DNA of 64,000 bases, taken from contig WSXX01000004.1 in NCBI GenBank assembly GCA_009773515.1, forward strand, positions 155,041 to 219,040. The letters run 5' to 3'. The first letter of the stretch is position 1. Each line of letters opens with the position of its first letter. The notes below the pieces were generated by a model. The model was not told where the DNA came from, did no database searches, and saw nothing but the letters and a program-made list of their open reading frames with translations. Position numbers and translations under genes: made by a program. Source of the stretch: Bacteroidota bacterium. Its GTDB lineage: Bacteria; Bacteroidota; Bacteroidia; Bacteroidales; Lentimicrobiaceae. This document shows positions 44,458 to 53,070 of this stretch, piece by piece.

Positions 44458-44490
44458 AAAAATCCCCGGATCAATAATCCGGGGATTTTT
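44458..44490. terminator. Bidirectional terminator between aldolase and universal stress genes
   Basis: A perfect 14-bp stem (AAAAATCCCCGGAT at 44458-44471, complement at 44477-44490) with a 5-nt loop. Runs of A on the left and T on the right give T-tracts for both convergent genes. Confidence 0.9.
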
Positions 44491-44532
44491 TATAATGGAA
44501 ATCCTTGCTTCTTTATAAAGTCGGACAAATTA

Positions 44533-45384
44533 TCAGTAGCCCATTGAAATAAGCATTTCTTTTGGATGCACACTCAGCACCGGAATAGGGGAGTGATGCA
44601 CCATTTGCTGAGCATAAGGCCCAAGCCAGAGGTTGGCTGCAGTTTTTTCCTGCTCGGTCATAATTGCAATAAGATTTGCATCTATTATGCGGGCATATTC
44701 AATGGTTGATGTGCTGATATTTTCTGATTCCAATTCTGTGATTACGTAATTGACATTGCGTTCTTTCAGGTATTTGGCCGCTTGCTTGGTGTAACTCATA
44801 ATGGTACCTCTCACATTCTCCACAGTAGTTGAGTAAAGTGCAAGCAGGTGAACTTCGGCACCAAACATATTTGCAAGGTCTGAAACATAAGGAACTTTCT
44901 GCCTTGTTTCCATGCTGGAGTCGATGGGAACAACTATTTTGGCAAGCTCACGGCTTACCTGTATTCCTGCCCTGATGGTGATAACCGGACAAGGTGCTGA
45001 AGTAACTATACGGTTTGCATTGCTCCCAATCCAGAACTCTTCAAACCCTGAAGAACCGTGTGTTCCGGCTACTATCAGCCAGGCATCTGACTCTTTGGCC
45101 TGATTTACGATTTCTTTGTAAACTTTTCCCTCTCTGATTATGTAATCCAGTTTTGAATCCGGAAGGTGGTTCCCGTATTTGTTCAGAAGCCGGGTAAACT
45201 GATGTTCAACTTCCTCAAGCAAGTCATCCGAAAGGTCGGATGAGAGTATGGTTTTGGTTGTATTTGGGTTATTAACCCACAACATCAGAAGGTTAGACTT
45301 CGATTTTTTTGCTATACTTATCGCGTGTTCCAGGGCATTAATGGAACAATCGGAAAAATCAATGGCTGAGATAATGGTTTTCAT
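44533..45384 (-). CDS. Universal stress protein, two UspA domains (paralogue)
   Basis: 283 residues, the same length and layout as the plus-strand gene at 40926. ATP-binding motif GTHGSSGFEEFWIGSNA in the first domain; the second has LIAIMTEQEKTAANLWLGPY and a degenerate end HHSPIPVLSVHP. Shared unusual words (EEFWIGSNA, GPYAQQMV) show the two genes are direct paralogues. Monocistronic. No promoter box was recognised. Confidence 0.92.
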   Translation of the reverse strand: MKTIISAIDFSDCSINALEHAISIAKKSKSNLLMLWVNNPNTTKTILSSDLSDDLLEEVEHQFTRLLNKYGNHLPDSKLDYIIREGKVYKEIVNQAKESDAWLIVAGTHGSSGFEEFWIGSNANRIVTSAPCPVITIRAGIQVSRELAKIVVPIDSSMETRQKVPYVSDLANMFGAEVHLLALYSTTVENVRGTIMSYTKQAAKYLKERNVNYVITELESENISTSTIEYARIIDANLIAIMTEQEKTAANLWLGPYAQQMVHHSPIPVLSVHPKEMLISMGY

Positions 45385-45596
45385 GGCCGGTCAGGTTGGA
45401 TTGGTCATGCTAAAATATGAATTTTATTTGTCAATATTAAAATCTTAGTAAAATAATTATCCCAATCCAATATGAGAATTTCTGAAAACCCCGTAAGTAA
45501 GGGTTTGACTAAATGAAGATAAGGGTTTTAAAAAACAAGGTAAAATCAAGTCAAGCCCAGGCTATCTCAGGAGACCAACCCCGTCACTTAAAGATT

Positions 45597-46130
45597 TTAT
45601 GCAGGCGTGCCACTTTCTTCAGGAGTTATGGCTTCATCAATTTCTTCAAGATGGTGTCTGATAAATGGCAGAATGGATGGAAGTACTTTTTCCAAAGGCT
45701 GGTAGAAAAACGAACTTTCCTGCTGCTCTGTGGTAATCAGGCGCTTATCGGGATCAATATATGCCAGTGCATAGATCAGCGCTGAAAAAACAAGCAACGA
45801 TCTCAGTACTCCGAAAGCAGCTCCTGTCAGGCGGTTTAAAAAGCCGAGCGCAACCATTTCAACAAGTTTTTCGATGGCTTTCCCGATAAAATAAACCGCA
45901 ATTGTTACCAGCACAAAGCAGATAAGGAAGCCGATAAAATAGAGATAGCGACCATCTGAGCCGGTTAGTTCGATCAGTATCTGCTGAACAGAACCAGCAA
46001 ACCTGAATGAGACAATAATCCCGAGAAAAAAACCGACAAAGGATGCAACACTCAGCACCAGACCTTTCATAAAACCTGAAATTGCGGCAATAATCAGGGA
46101 GATGAAAATTACAATATCAATGATATTCAT
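45597..46130 (-). CDS. CvpA-family membrane protein
   Basis: 177 residues with four hydrophobic helices: NIIDIVIFISLIIAAISGFM, LSVASFVGFFLGIIVSF, YFIGFLICFVLVTIAVYFIG and GVLRSLLVFSALIYALAYI. The signature region FLNRLTGAAFGVLRS matches CvpA (colicin V production protein) proteins, now linked to envelope homeostasis. It lies 11 bp after an MlaF-like ATPase gene on the same strand. The C-terminal tail is acidic and proline-containing. Confidence 0.85.
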   Translation of the reverse strand: MNIIDIVIFISLIIAAISGFMKGLVLSVASFVGFFLGIIVSFRFAGSVQQILIELTGSDGRYLYFIGFLICFVLVTIAVYFIGKAIEKLVEMVALGFLNRLTGAAFGVLRSLLVFSALIYALAYIDPDKRLITTEQQESSFFYQPLEKVLPSILPFIRHHLEEIDEAITPEESGTPA

Positions 46131-46141
46131 TTGATGATTTT

Positions 46142-46885
46142 TTATTTGAGCTTGCGTGTAAGTTCGGTTGCAAAAACAAATTCATTCAACTCAGGATTGT
46201 CGCTTTTCAGGATTGATTCATTGTTACCCTGCCACCAGAGTTTACCTTTGTGAATGTATGAAATTCTGTCGCCGATTTCTATCACCGAGTTCATGTCGTG
46301 GGTATTTACCACGGTGGTGATGTTATATTCACGGGTTATTTCGCTGATCAGAATATCAATCACATTGGCAGTTAACGGATCAAGGCCAGAGTTTGGTTCA
46401 TCACAGAAAAGGTACTTTGGATTCATGGCGATTGCCCTGGCTATGGCAACTCGTTTTTTCATGCCTCCGCTGATTTCGGCGGGGAATAATTTATTGGCAT
46501 TTTCAAGTCTTACCCTCGAAAGGCAGAAATTTGCGCGTTCAAGTTTTTCGGCGGGAGTCTGATTGGTAAACATCGAGAGCGGAAACATTACATTTTCCTC
46601 AACCGTCATGGAATCAAACAATGCCCCACCCTGAAACAACATGCCGATTTCCTGCCGTATCATTTTCATTTCATCAAACGACATTTTGGAGAAAACCCTG
46701 TCGCCATAAAGAACTTTTCCGCTGTCAATTTCGAAAAGCCCTACCAGGCATTTCATCAGCACCGTTTTTCCTGAGCCACTCTGTCCGATGATAAGATTGC
46801 ACTTCCCGGGCTCAAACTTCACCGATACTTCATCGAGCACCAGATTATCTCCAAATGATTTGGATACATTTTTCGCCTCAATCAT
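46142..46885 (-). CDS. MlaF-like ABC transporter ATPase
   Basis: 247 residues: Walker A GQSGSGKTVLMK, Q-loop MLFQGGALFDSMTVEENVMF, signature ISGGMKKRVAIARAI, Walker B YLFCDEPNSGLDP, and a switch histidine in VVNTHDMNSV. The SGGM signature and GALFDSM are typical of MCE-associated (MlaF/Mkl) ATPases that move phospholipids across the envelope. Its start overlaps the permease stop by 4 bp. In many genomes an MCE (MlaD) gene follows; here CvpA does. Confidence 0.92.
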   Translation of the reverse strand: MIEAKNVSKSFGDNLVLDEVSVKFEPGKCNLIIGQSGSGKTVLMKCLVGLFEIDSGKVLYGDRVFSKMSFDEMKMIRQEIGMLFQGGALFDSMTVEENVMFPLSMFTNQTPAEKLERANFCLSRVRLENANKLFPAEISGGMKKRVAIARAIAMNPKYLFCDEPNSGLDPLTANVIDILISEITREYNITTVVNTHDMNSVIEIGDRISYIHKGKLWWQGNNESILKSDNPELNEFVFATELTRKLK

Positions 46886-47628
46886 GACAACAGGAGTTGA
46901 GTTAGTATAAGATTGAATACAATTATGGCGATGCTGCTGTGCACTACTCCTTTGGTGCTTGAAGTTCCGACCTCGAGTGCTCCCCCTTTGGTATAAAAAC
47001 CATGATATCCTGAAATTGAAACAATAAGAAACGCGAAAACAACGGTCTTTATCATTGCATAAACAATATCATAGCTTTCGAAAAAAGCTTTTATCCCGTA
47101 TATGTAAGTGCTTGAAGCGACAAGTCCGGTTGTAACTCCTGCAAGCCAGCCTCCAAAGATCGCCATTATCATACTCATCAGGATCAAAATCGGGTTGATA
47201 AGCACTGCAGCAACTACTTTCGGGAAAATAAGATAAGTGGCAGGATTTATACCAATAATTTCGATGGCATCTATTTGTTCGGTAACGCGCATTGTTCCCA
47301 ACTCTGAAGCCACCCGGCTCCCCACTTTTCCGGCGAGTATAAGACTGATGATGGTGGGCGAAAATTCAAGTACCACCGATTGCCGCGTAACAAAGCCTAT
47401 TGTATAAAGCGGAACAAGCGGAGTGTCGATATTAAAAGCCATTTGAATACACAAAACCGCCCCCATAAAAGTGGAGATAAAAGCAACAATCCCGACAGAA
47501 TCCAGCCCAAGGTTGTCAATTTCAACCATGATCTGCTTTATGTAGATGGACTGCTTCTCCGGTCTTTTAAAAACCTGCCTCATCAGGAGGATGTACCTGC
47601 CTATATGAAATAATAAACCTTGTATCAC
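46882..47628 (-). CDS. MlaE-like ABC transporter permease
   Basis: 248 residues, MlaE/YrbE family: GLDSVGIVAFISTFMGAVLC, FSPTIISLILAGKVGSRVAS, ELGTMRVTEQIDAIEIIGIN, AIFGGWLAGV and a final YHGFYTKGGALEVGTSSTKG, with about five helices. The EQIDAIE motif is diagnostic. Translationally coupled (4-bp overlap) to the MlaF-like ATPase. Expected role: lipid transport between inner and outer membrane. Confidence 0.92.
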   Translation of the reverse strand: MIQGLLFHIGRYILLMRQVFKRPEKQSIYIKQIMVEIDNLGLDSVGIVAFISTFMGAVLCIQMAFNIDTPLVPLYTIGFVTRQSVVLEFSPTIISLILAGKVGSRVASELGTMRVTEQIDAIEIIGINPATYLIFPKVVAAVLINPILILMSMIMAIFGGWLAGVTTGLVASSTYIYGIKAFFESYDIVYAMIKTVVFAFLIVSISGYHGFYTKGGALEVGTSSTKGVVHSSIAIIVFNLILTQLLLS

Positions 47629-47729
47629 AAACTGAACATTTGCGCTAAATTAGAAATATTTCGTGAAACAGAAGTCAGCTTGATGCAAAAGATTCAGTAA
47701 TCTATAACATCAGCAGTTATTTTGTCAAT

Positions 47730-47760
47730 AAAAAAAGGCCGGGATATAACCGACCTTTTA
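47730..47760 (-). terminator. Terminator of the first tandem lipoprotein gene
   Basis: A stem of about 10 bp with one mismatch (AAAAGGCCGG and CCGACCTTTT) bounded by a run of seven A (T on the minus strand), 19 bp past the stop of the minus-strand gene. Confidence 0.7.
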
Positions 47761-47778
47761 AAAATATGCATTGAAACT

Positions 47779-48225
47779 TTACTGAGCATCACAAACAACG
47801 GAATGTGCTGCAACGTAAATATTTCCTGACAATCCGCTGATGTTGTAAGTGTCAGTTGTTACTCCGTTGAGGTTGCCGTGTTTGTAAGGAAACTGTCCGG
47901 GAGCGGTGGTGAACTTGTTGCCTTTCCTTGGCAAAATCTGATTTCCAACATGAAGGTGAGTTTCATTTAGAACATAACCATCAAATACTGTATATGTTAC
48001 TGTTGCTGTAGGCGGTGTATAATTAACCGTAAGTATTCCCACATGGGTTCCGTTGCCAATATTGCATTGACCAGCACCGGCATACATCGGCCATGAATAA
48101 GTTCCAGCACCAATAGGGCCATTTGACCATCCCCAGTTGTTTGACTGAACTCCGGGTATATTAAGGAAGCAGGTGGCTACAGATTCGCCGAAAGCATAGG
48201 CAGTTTCACAACCTCCCAATGGTGG
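47779..48225 (-). repeat. Duplicated C-terminal coding segment, copy 1
   Basis: About 447 bp coding for the last ~147 residues is nearly identical at DNA level to 49102-49547. The N-terminal halves of the same two genes are much less alike, so this segment is either recently duplicated or homogenised by gene conversion. Confidence 0.8.
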
Positions 48226-48807
48226 GTTTTCGCATTGCTGAACACAGTAACTCATGTAAAAGGCTGAAGTTTTTAATGCGCTTCTTCCCCAAATATTCAG
48301 ATTGGAATCGTCTGATTCATTTCTTATTCTTGCATATGCAACCACTAGAAAGCACTCAGGTAATTCGGATAGTGGAATAAGCTGCTCCCAATATGTGCCA
48401 TAATTTGCATAAACAGCGCCTGTACCAAGAGGAAGGCCGTATGGTGGGTTTCCTGAATTGAAATAAATAGTACCAGGTCCGTTGAAGTCAACGACACCTA
48501 GTGCAGCCAGTTCAGCTGCTGTACCAACAAATAATCCAGTTATATTGAAGAACCAACCGGGTGTATTCAACTGGTACTTAATGAGAAGGTTTGTTCCGTC
48601 ATTGCCAATAGTGACAGTGGCGGGAGATAAGGTCTGGGCATAATCTACCATGGGCCCAACCAGTGGTGTACCGCAATAAACCAGATCAGTTTTTAGCTGA
48701 TTTTCGATCAGAGCATTCTGATTTTCAGGCTCTGAAAATTCGTTTTTTTTGCATGCGGCGAATACAGTGAATGCCGCCATCATTAACAGAATAATTTTCT
48801 TTTTCAT
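47779..48807 (-). CDS. Putative lipoprotein, tandem paralogue 1
   Basis: 342 residues from the ATG giving MKKKIILLMMAAFTVFAAC; the 11 upstream open codons precede a lipobox signal (VFAAC, Cys19) and are rejected. The mature protein has an N-terminal half (about 45-190; LVYCGTPLVGPMVDYAQTL, TIGNDGTNLLIKYQL, LPECFLVVAYARIRN) and a C-terminal half (CETAYAFGESVATCFL, NNWGWSNGPI, HVGNQILPRKGNKF, ending SVVCDAQ) that is almost identical to that of the upstream paralogue. Paired cysteines suggest disulfides. Family not recognised. The two genes are separated by 294 bp containing a terminator, so each is a single transcription unit. Confidence 0.82.
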   Translation of the reverse strand: MKKKIILLMMAAFTVFAACKKNEFSEPENQNALIENQLKTDLVYCGTPLVGPMVDYAQTLSPATVTIGNDGTNLLIKYQLNTPGWFFNITGLFVGTAAELAALGVVDFNGPGTIYFNSGNPPYGLPLGTGAVYANYGTYWEQLIPLSELPECFLVVAYARIRNESDDSNLNIWGRSALKTSAFYMSYCVQQCENPPLGGCETAYAFGESVATCFLNIPGVQSNNWGWSNGPIGAGTYSWPMYAGAGQCNIGNGTHVGILTVNYTPPTATVTYTVFDGYVLNETHLHVGNQILPRKGNKFTTAPGQFPYKHGNLNGVTTDTYNISGLSGNIYVAAHSVVCDAQ

Positions 48808-49053
48808 TGTGACTTGTTTTTTTTGTGGAACAAAATGCATGTAAAATGAATCCGGTATTTCAGGATAGAATCAAATCAAAGCATGAGATAAAAAGTGCTC
48901 CGGAGACCAGGCAAGAGCAATGAAAAATTAGGAGGGTAGATCACAAATGATGTGTAAATGTAAGGATAAATATTGCGTTTGTCAATATTTTGCCGATGTT
49001 TTTTTTTCTTTTTCCACATATTTTTTTTGCAATAATCCTGAGGCATATTGCAA

Positions 49054-49084
49054 AAAAAAAGCCGGTGCAATACCGGCTTTTTTT
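49054..49084 (-). terminator. Terminator of the second tandem lipoprotein gene
   Basis: A perfect stem (AAAAAAAGCCGGT at 49054-49066, complement at 49072-49084, 5-nt loop), 17 bp past the stop at 49102; the A run gives a T-tract on the minus strand. Confidence 0.88.
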
Positions 49085-49101
49085 AAAGTTACTTCGAAAT
49101 A

Positions 49102-49547
49102 TTACTGAGCGTCACAAACAACGGAATGTGCGGCTACATAAATATTCCCTGACAATCCGCTGATGTTGTAAGTGTCAGTTGTTACACCGTTAAGGTTTTC
49201 GCGCTTGTAAGGAAACTGGCCTGGAGCGGTTGTGAACCTGTTGCCTCGCCTTGGTAAAATCTGATTTCCAACATGAAGATGGGTTTCATTTAAAACATAA
49301 CCATTAAAAACGGTGTAAGTTACAGTTGCTGTGGGAGGTGTATAATTTACAGTGAGAGTTCCCACATGAGTTCCGTTGCCAATATTGCATTGACCAGCAC
49401 CGGCATACATCGGCCATGAATAAGTTCCTGCACCAATCGGACCGTTTGACCATCCCCAGTTGTTTGACTGAACGCCCGGAATATTCAGGAAGCAGGTGGC
49501 TACAGATTCGCCAAAAGCATAGGCAGTTTCACAACCTCCAAGTGGAG
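49102..49547 (-). repeat. Duplicated C-terminal coding segment, copy 2
   Basis: Partner of 47779-48225; see that entry. Confidence 0.8.
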
Positions 49548-50142
49548 GAGGAGGTGGAGGAGTTTCACACTGCTGAACGCAATAGTTCAAATAATAACCA
49601 TTTCTTTTCATGGTGCTTTTGCCAAAAACATAAGCTCTTTCACCAGTTGTTTTGCGAAGTTCTGCATAAGCGATTACAACAAAGCATTCGGGCAAAGTAG
49701 CAAGGTCAAAAAGAAATTCCTTGTAAACTGTGCTTGAACCGTTGAAGCTTGAGTTTGGAATCAGGCCGGTGTTGTTGATATACACTGAGCCATCAGGATT
49801 TAAGGAGTTGGGATCGACTATACCCAAAGTAACCAACTCAGCTTCGGTTCCAACAAAAAGTCTTGGATTGTAAAGAAACCATTCGGTATCGGTTATCTGA
49901 TACTTTACAAGCAACTGGGTTTCATCGTTTCCGATACTGACTGTGGCAGGTGAAATGGTTTGAGCAAAGTCAACCATAGGTGATACAACCGGTGTGCCGC
50001 AATAAACCAGGTCGGTTTTTAGCTGAACATCATTGGCTGATGAAAATTTGTCATCAGCACTTTCATCGCTTTTTTTGCAGCTTGAGAGTATAATCGGAAC
50101 TGCAAATGCGAGCAGAAGAAGTTTGTGAAATTGTGCTTTCAT
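49102..50142 (-). CDS. Putative lipoprotein, tandem paralogue 2
   Basis: 346 residues; signal MKAQFHKLLLLAFAVPIILS ending in SSC (Cys22). The N-terminal half is homologous to but clearly diverged from paralogue 1 (LVYCGTPVVSPMVDFAQTI, SIGNDETQLLVKYQI, LPECFVVIAYAELRK). A proline run (PPPPPP) absent from paralogue 1 links it to a C-terminal half differing from paralogue 1 at only a few positions. Function is unknown; a two-domain surface-exposed lipoprotein is likely. The upstream region has an inverted repeat at 50274-50293. Confidence 0.82.
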   Translation of the reverse strand: MKAQFHKLLLLAFAVPIILSSCKKSDESADDKFSSANDVQLKTDLVYCGTPVVSPMVDFAQTISPATVSIGNDETQLLVKYQITDTEWFLYNPRLFVGTEAELVTLGIVDPNSLNPDGSVYINNTGLIPNSSFNGSSTVYKEFLFDLATLPECFVVIAYAELRKTTGERAYVFGKSTMKRNGYYLNYCVQQCETPPPPPPLGGCETAYAFGESVATCFLNIPGVQSNNWGWSNGPIGAGTYSWPMYAGAGQCNIGNGTHVGTLTVNYTPPTATVTYTVFNGYVLNETHLHVGNQILPRRGNRFTTAPGQFPYKRENLNGVTTDTYNISGLSGNIYVAAHSVVCDAQ

Positions 50143-50453
50143 GTTTTTATTTTGAATGGTTAGCTCTAATAAACCTTATAAACTTCAGAATGTTTTGTTA
50201 AGAAAGGGCCTAAGTGAAAGAAATTTTACAATAAATTGTTAAGTGCCTCATAAATAATGCTATAGAATTTGAAAATACGTATAAATACGTATTGATGTTT
50301 CTTTAATGAATTATTGTAGGCGCTGAGAGCCAGCAATATAGGAGATTAATTGCGATGCAGATAGCTCGCACTATGACATGCTCCGGAATAATTCAGCTTA
50401 TTTTAAGCAAAAGAGGGGTCAACATCTGCCGGAATGTCATGTTATTTTCAAAA
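50143..50453. other. Intergenic stretch between lipoprotein gene and Rhs remnant
   Basis: 311 bp, AT-rich. Contains the inverted repeat AATACGTA-TAAA-TACGTATT at 50274-50293, about 130-150 bp before the lipoprotein start, and otherwise no recognised gene or promoter. Confidence 0.5.
50274..50293. promoter_or_regulatory. Inverted repeat AATACGTA-4 nt-TACGTATT, candidate operator
   Basis: Eight-base arms, perfect, with a TAAA spacer. Upstream of the minus-strand lipoprotein gene. It may be a protein-binding site or chance in AT-rich DNA. Confidence 0.3.
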
Positions 50454-50624
50454 TTAACGCAGAAAACCATCCGGTTTATTTCCGGGTTTGTGAAACTCCA
50501 TGGTCATCTCTTTGAGCGGCCGGTACTTCCCAGCATAGACCCCAACATTGGCAAATTTGCCGCCACCAATTGCTGCTGAAATTGCTATTCTTTGTGCGCC
50601 ACTCATATTGCCACCATTTTTCAA
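50454..50624 (-). pseudogene. Decayed Rhs linker fragment with short tail (copy 4)
   Basis: An open frame of about 56 codons. It reads LKNGGNMSGAQRIAISAAI, then skips the seven residues that other copies have (GTAEALG) and rejoins at GGKFANVGVYAGKYRPLKEM, ending KPDGFLR and stop. The first part is the conserved pre-tip linker of the Rhs protein at 54590-61294; the tail after FAN is unlike the other tips. In-frame starts are TTG at 50624 or ATG at 50606. Probably the eroded end of the cassette array rather than an active gene. Confidence 0.6.
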
Positions 50625-50650
50625 TAAAAACGAACCACCCAGCGAGGATA

Positions 50651-50733
50651 TGCTTCGACCGGGTTAATTTTCAACTGCTAAAGTATATCTTTTTATAATC
50701 ACTTGCAATGCCTCCCGCTCAGCATAAAATTCA
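50651..50733 (-). repeat. 83-bp block interrupting linker copy 4
   Basis: Lies between the linker words GFLSG and SSLGGS. The same 83 bp, about 90% alike by eye, sits at the same point in copy 2 (53691-53773) and is absent from copies 1 and 3. Confidence 0.8.
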
Positions 50734-50780
50734 CCTGAGAGAAAACCGTGCTGAAATTTTCCACCTTGCGCAAGGCGCAT
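50664..50780 (-). pseudogene. 38-codon linker mini-ORF (copy 4)
   Basis: Reads from ATG: linker MRLAQGGKFQHGFLSG, then a new end FYAEREALQVIIKRYTLAVE-N and stop. Copy 2 has a mini-ORF of exactly the same length with conservative differences. It could be a remnant of another short tip. Confidence 0.5.
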
Positions 50781-50833
50781 GATGCAGTTGAATACACCAA
50801 GGATAAAAGGGTGTTATTCTTTTCTATTATAAG

Positions 50834-51640
50834 CTATTGCCAATATTCTGGATATCTTAACATAATCACAATACTATCTGCATCATTGCTAAAATTCTTT
50901 ATTGCAAGACCTGCTTCATAAAGGTCTAAAATATCTTCATAATATTCAGGTTTGGTATTGTTTCCATTAAAAAGAACATTGCCTTTCCATTCTTTACTAG
51001 TGGTTAAATATGATAATTCGATTAGTAATAAAATAGAATCATTTCTATAGGACCTCTGTTGAAGGATTGCTCTTACCTGGGAGGATATTTCATTAGTTAG
51101 AATTGAATCCATTTTTAGTGATCTGATACGAGTTCCCTTTTTGAAAAATTCATTATCAAGAAGGGGTAGATCCATAATGGAAGGCGGCTTGATGTAACCA
51201 AGAAGTATATCTCCTTTGTACCCTATTATAGGATAAAGAAAAGGTAAAGAATCTTCAAAAACCTTATTTTTGAGTGAATCATCCTTTCTATCACTACCAA
51301 TATCATACAGAACAATAACATTCGAGTCTGGGTAATGAATTAATCTTATGCGGCTTTCCTGCTTAAAAAGAAAATGAATTGTTGGGAAATGGTGTTCATA
51401 AATGGAATCACTTAAATATGAATCTAAAAAGCAGTAAAAACTATCTTTGGATATTTTTTGATTCTGTTCTTGAGAATATGTATAGTAATGATTCAGCATA
51501 ATAGGAATACTAGAGAAGTAAAAAGAACCTGTTGGCTTGTAATAATCAATAAAAAGGAAATACTTGAACCCTGAATAAGTTAAAATAGACAGGAGAATTA
51601 ATGAAATGATGAGTGCTTTTTTTCTTTTCATTTTCATCAT
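50834..51640 (-). CDS. Membrane-anchored protein after tip 3, candidate immunity protein
   Basis: About 268 residues. The open frame extends to 51685 and would overlap the tip-3 gene by 35 bp; I prefer the ATG at 51640 (10-bp gap), which gives a short basic start and one hydrophobic helix (KKALIISLILLSILTYSGF). The rest is soluble, charged and AT-rich in codon use (SFYCFLDSYLSDSIYEHHFP, ILLGYIKPPSIMDLPLLD). No family recognised. Position directly after a displaced Rhs tip is the evidence for an immunity role; the helix suggests an inner-membrane protein facing the periplasm. Confidence 0.65.
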   Translation of the reverse strand: MMKMKRKKALIISLILLSILTYSGFKYFLFIDYYKPTGSFYFSSIPIMLNHYYTYSQEQNQKISKDSFYCFLDSYLSDSIYEHHFPTIHFLFKQESRIRLIHYPDSNVIVLYDIGSDRKDDSLKNKVFEDSLPFLYPIIGYKGDILLGYIKPPSIMDLPLLDNEFFKKGTRIRSLKMDSILTNEISSQVRAILQQRSYRNDSILLLIELSYLTTSKEWKGNVLFNGNNTKPEYYEDILDLYEAGLAIKNFSNDADSIVIMLRYPEYWQ

Positions 51641-51650
51641 TATTATGAAA

Positions 51651-52379
51651 TTATTTATTTTTAAACGCTTCATAATCAAATGCATATCTTAGATATGCAT
51701 TATAACCATTCTTAGTATAAAAATAGATTATGGCAACAGCATATATTTTAACACCAGAGTGCCTCAGAAAAACATGGCTTAATCCCTTTAGGCTTGGAGC
51801 CACTCCATAATATTTAGCTTGTCCTGCTGGCCATATATCTGTGACCATGTTAGAGCTTTTTACTCCAGCATGCCTATATTCAATATGAGCAGAATAAATT
51901 TCACCATCTATGGTTAGGTTAATATCATAGGAAGTTAAATCATGATGATATCCATTCCAATTAGAATACCCAGCCCAGTCCATATCAAAGCTATAAGGTG
52001 CAAAAGGACCATTTGAATTCTTCATCTCCAATATATTTTTTCTTCTCTCTAGTTCAATAAGTTCAGCGACTTTAGTTTCTAACCACTCCTTTGGAGGTAC
52101 ATTTCTTTTATCTTTGTTTGCTTGGAAGTTCTCCCCCATATGATTCAACGCCATCACATACGCCCCGGTAACTGCGCCATTGGCAAATTTGCCACCGCCT
52201 AATGCTTCGGCGGTGCCGCCAATTGCTGCTGAGATTGCTATTTTTTCTGCGCCGGACATATCTCCTCTGAATTTATCGATGTATGAACCACCGAGCGAAG
52301 ATACAAAACCTGAGAGAAATCCGTGCTCAAATTTTCCACCTTGGGTCAATCGCATGGCACCATTAACAATTATGAACAT
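51651..52379 (-). CDS. Displaced Rhs tip cassette 3: linker plus unique tip
   Basis: 242 codons. Residues 1-80 are the intact Rhs linker (VNGAMRLTQGGKFEHGFLSG, SGAEKIAISAAIGGTAEALG, FANGAVTGAYVMALNHMG). Residues 81-242 are a tip unlike the others (PPKEWLETKVAELIELERRK, FDMDWAGYSNWNGYHHDL, SAHIEYRHAGVKSSN, GLSHVFLRHSGVKIYAV). There is no signal peptide and no Rhs barrel, so it cannot be exported alone; it looks like a spare cassette. A start (ATG at 52379) lies 18 bp after the previous immunity-like gene. Tip activity unknown. Confidence 0.7.
   Translation of the reverse strand: MFIIVNGAMRLTQGGKFEHGFLSGFVSSLGGSYIDKFRGDMSGAEKIAISAAIGGTAEALGGGKFANGAVTGAYVMALNHMGENFQANKDKRNVPPKEWLETKVAELIELERRKNILEMKNSNGPFAPYSFDMDWAGYSNWNGYHHDLTSYDINLTIDGEIYSAHIEYRHAGVKSSNMVTDIWPAGQAKYYGVAPSLKGLSHVFLRHSGVKIYAVAIIYFYTKNGYNAYLRYAFDYEAFKNK
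52137..52366 (-). repeat. Rhs pre-tip linker, copy 3 (intact)
   Basis: About 230 bp, nearly identical to copy 1, without the 83-bp block. Differs mainly where copy 1 reads YLQANGGNMSG and copy 3 reads YIDKFRGDMSG. Confidence 0.85.
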
Positions 52380-52397
52380 TGGAATAATATTGCTTCG

Positions 52398-53057
52398 TTA
52401 ATTATATTTCTTCAATCTTATTTTAACTGGCTTTTTGGGGATTAATTGCTTTTTATAAACTTCAAGCATTTCACCTTTATTATCGTAGATGAATTCGTAT
52501 GGAGGGTTAACCATATATTGTCCATCACTAAAATTTATTACAGGCATAAGCTCTCTGGGTGCAAGGCCCGCGGGGAATATTTTCTTAAATATTATTTTAA
52601 ATCTATTTCTTGATAAACGACACTTTTTAACAGTAAGAACTTCCAAATATAATCTATCCCAAACAATGCCATTTTTTGCAAAATCAGGCAATTTTAGGGA
52701 ATCTAAAATTTGCTTAAATTCTGGTTCAGACTGCCTTGTTAGGTCTTTTAACATATCAGAGTTAATAAAACAATCATCCAACAAAATAAGAACAAAGCAA
52801 CCATTACTATTATAAAGATATGAGTTCAATGGAATGTCAGTCCTATTGTAAATCGTTACTTTTGAGACATTAAAAGCATTTGTCTTATGATGATAATTAA
52901 TAAATTTGTAAACATTTATGGAAGAAATAGGGTGGTTTTCTTTTAATGTATTATTATTAATAATATTATCTATCAAGGATTTATTTAAAGGTATCTGTGC
53001 AAATATTGCAGATAAGTGCGAAATGCAAAAAAGAATGATTAATGATGTTTTCTTCAT
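52398..53057 (-). CDS. Exported protein after tip 2, candidate immunity protein
   Basis: 219 residues with a Sec signal (MKKTSLIILFCISHLSAIFA, cleaved before QIPL). Mature part: SSINVYKFINYHHKTNAFNV, CFVLILLDDCFINSDMLKDL, KIFPAGLAPRELMPVINFSD, basic C-terminus ending RLKKYN. It starts 13 bp after the tip-2 stop, on the same strand, and ends 18 bp before cassette 3. AT-rich. No family recognised. An immunity role is inferred from position only; the signal peptide would put it in the periplasm. Confidence 0.68.
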   Translation of the reverse strand: MKKTSLIILFCISHLSAIFAQIPLNKSLIDNIINNNTLKENHPISSINVYKFINYHHKTNAFNVSKVTIYNRTDIPLNSYLYNSNGCFVLILLDDCFINSDMLKDLTRQSEPEFKQILDSLKLPDFAKNGIVWDRLYLEVLTVKKCRLSRNRFKIIFKKIFPAGLAPRELMPVINFSDGQYMVNPPYEFIYDNKGEMLEVYKKQLIPKKPVKIRLKKYN

Positions 53058-53070
53058 CTGTTATCGTGAC

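Larger units (their letters stand above)
50546..50790 (-). repeat. Rhs pre-tip linker, copy 4 (decayed)
   Basis: Matches the linker at 55064-55294 but with an internal ~21-bp deletion, several substitutions and the 83-bp block also found in copy 2. The end nearest the tip (AVTGAYVMALNHM) is lost. Confidence 0.75.

Noticed and set aside
40926..45384. The two universal stress genes as a mobile duplication
   Set aside because: They are clear paralogues, but differ throughout and lie in opposite orientation without flanking repeats.
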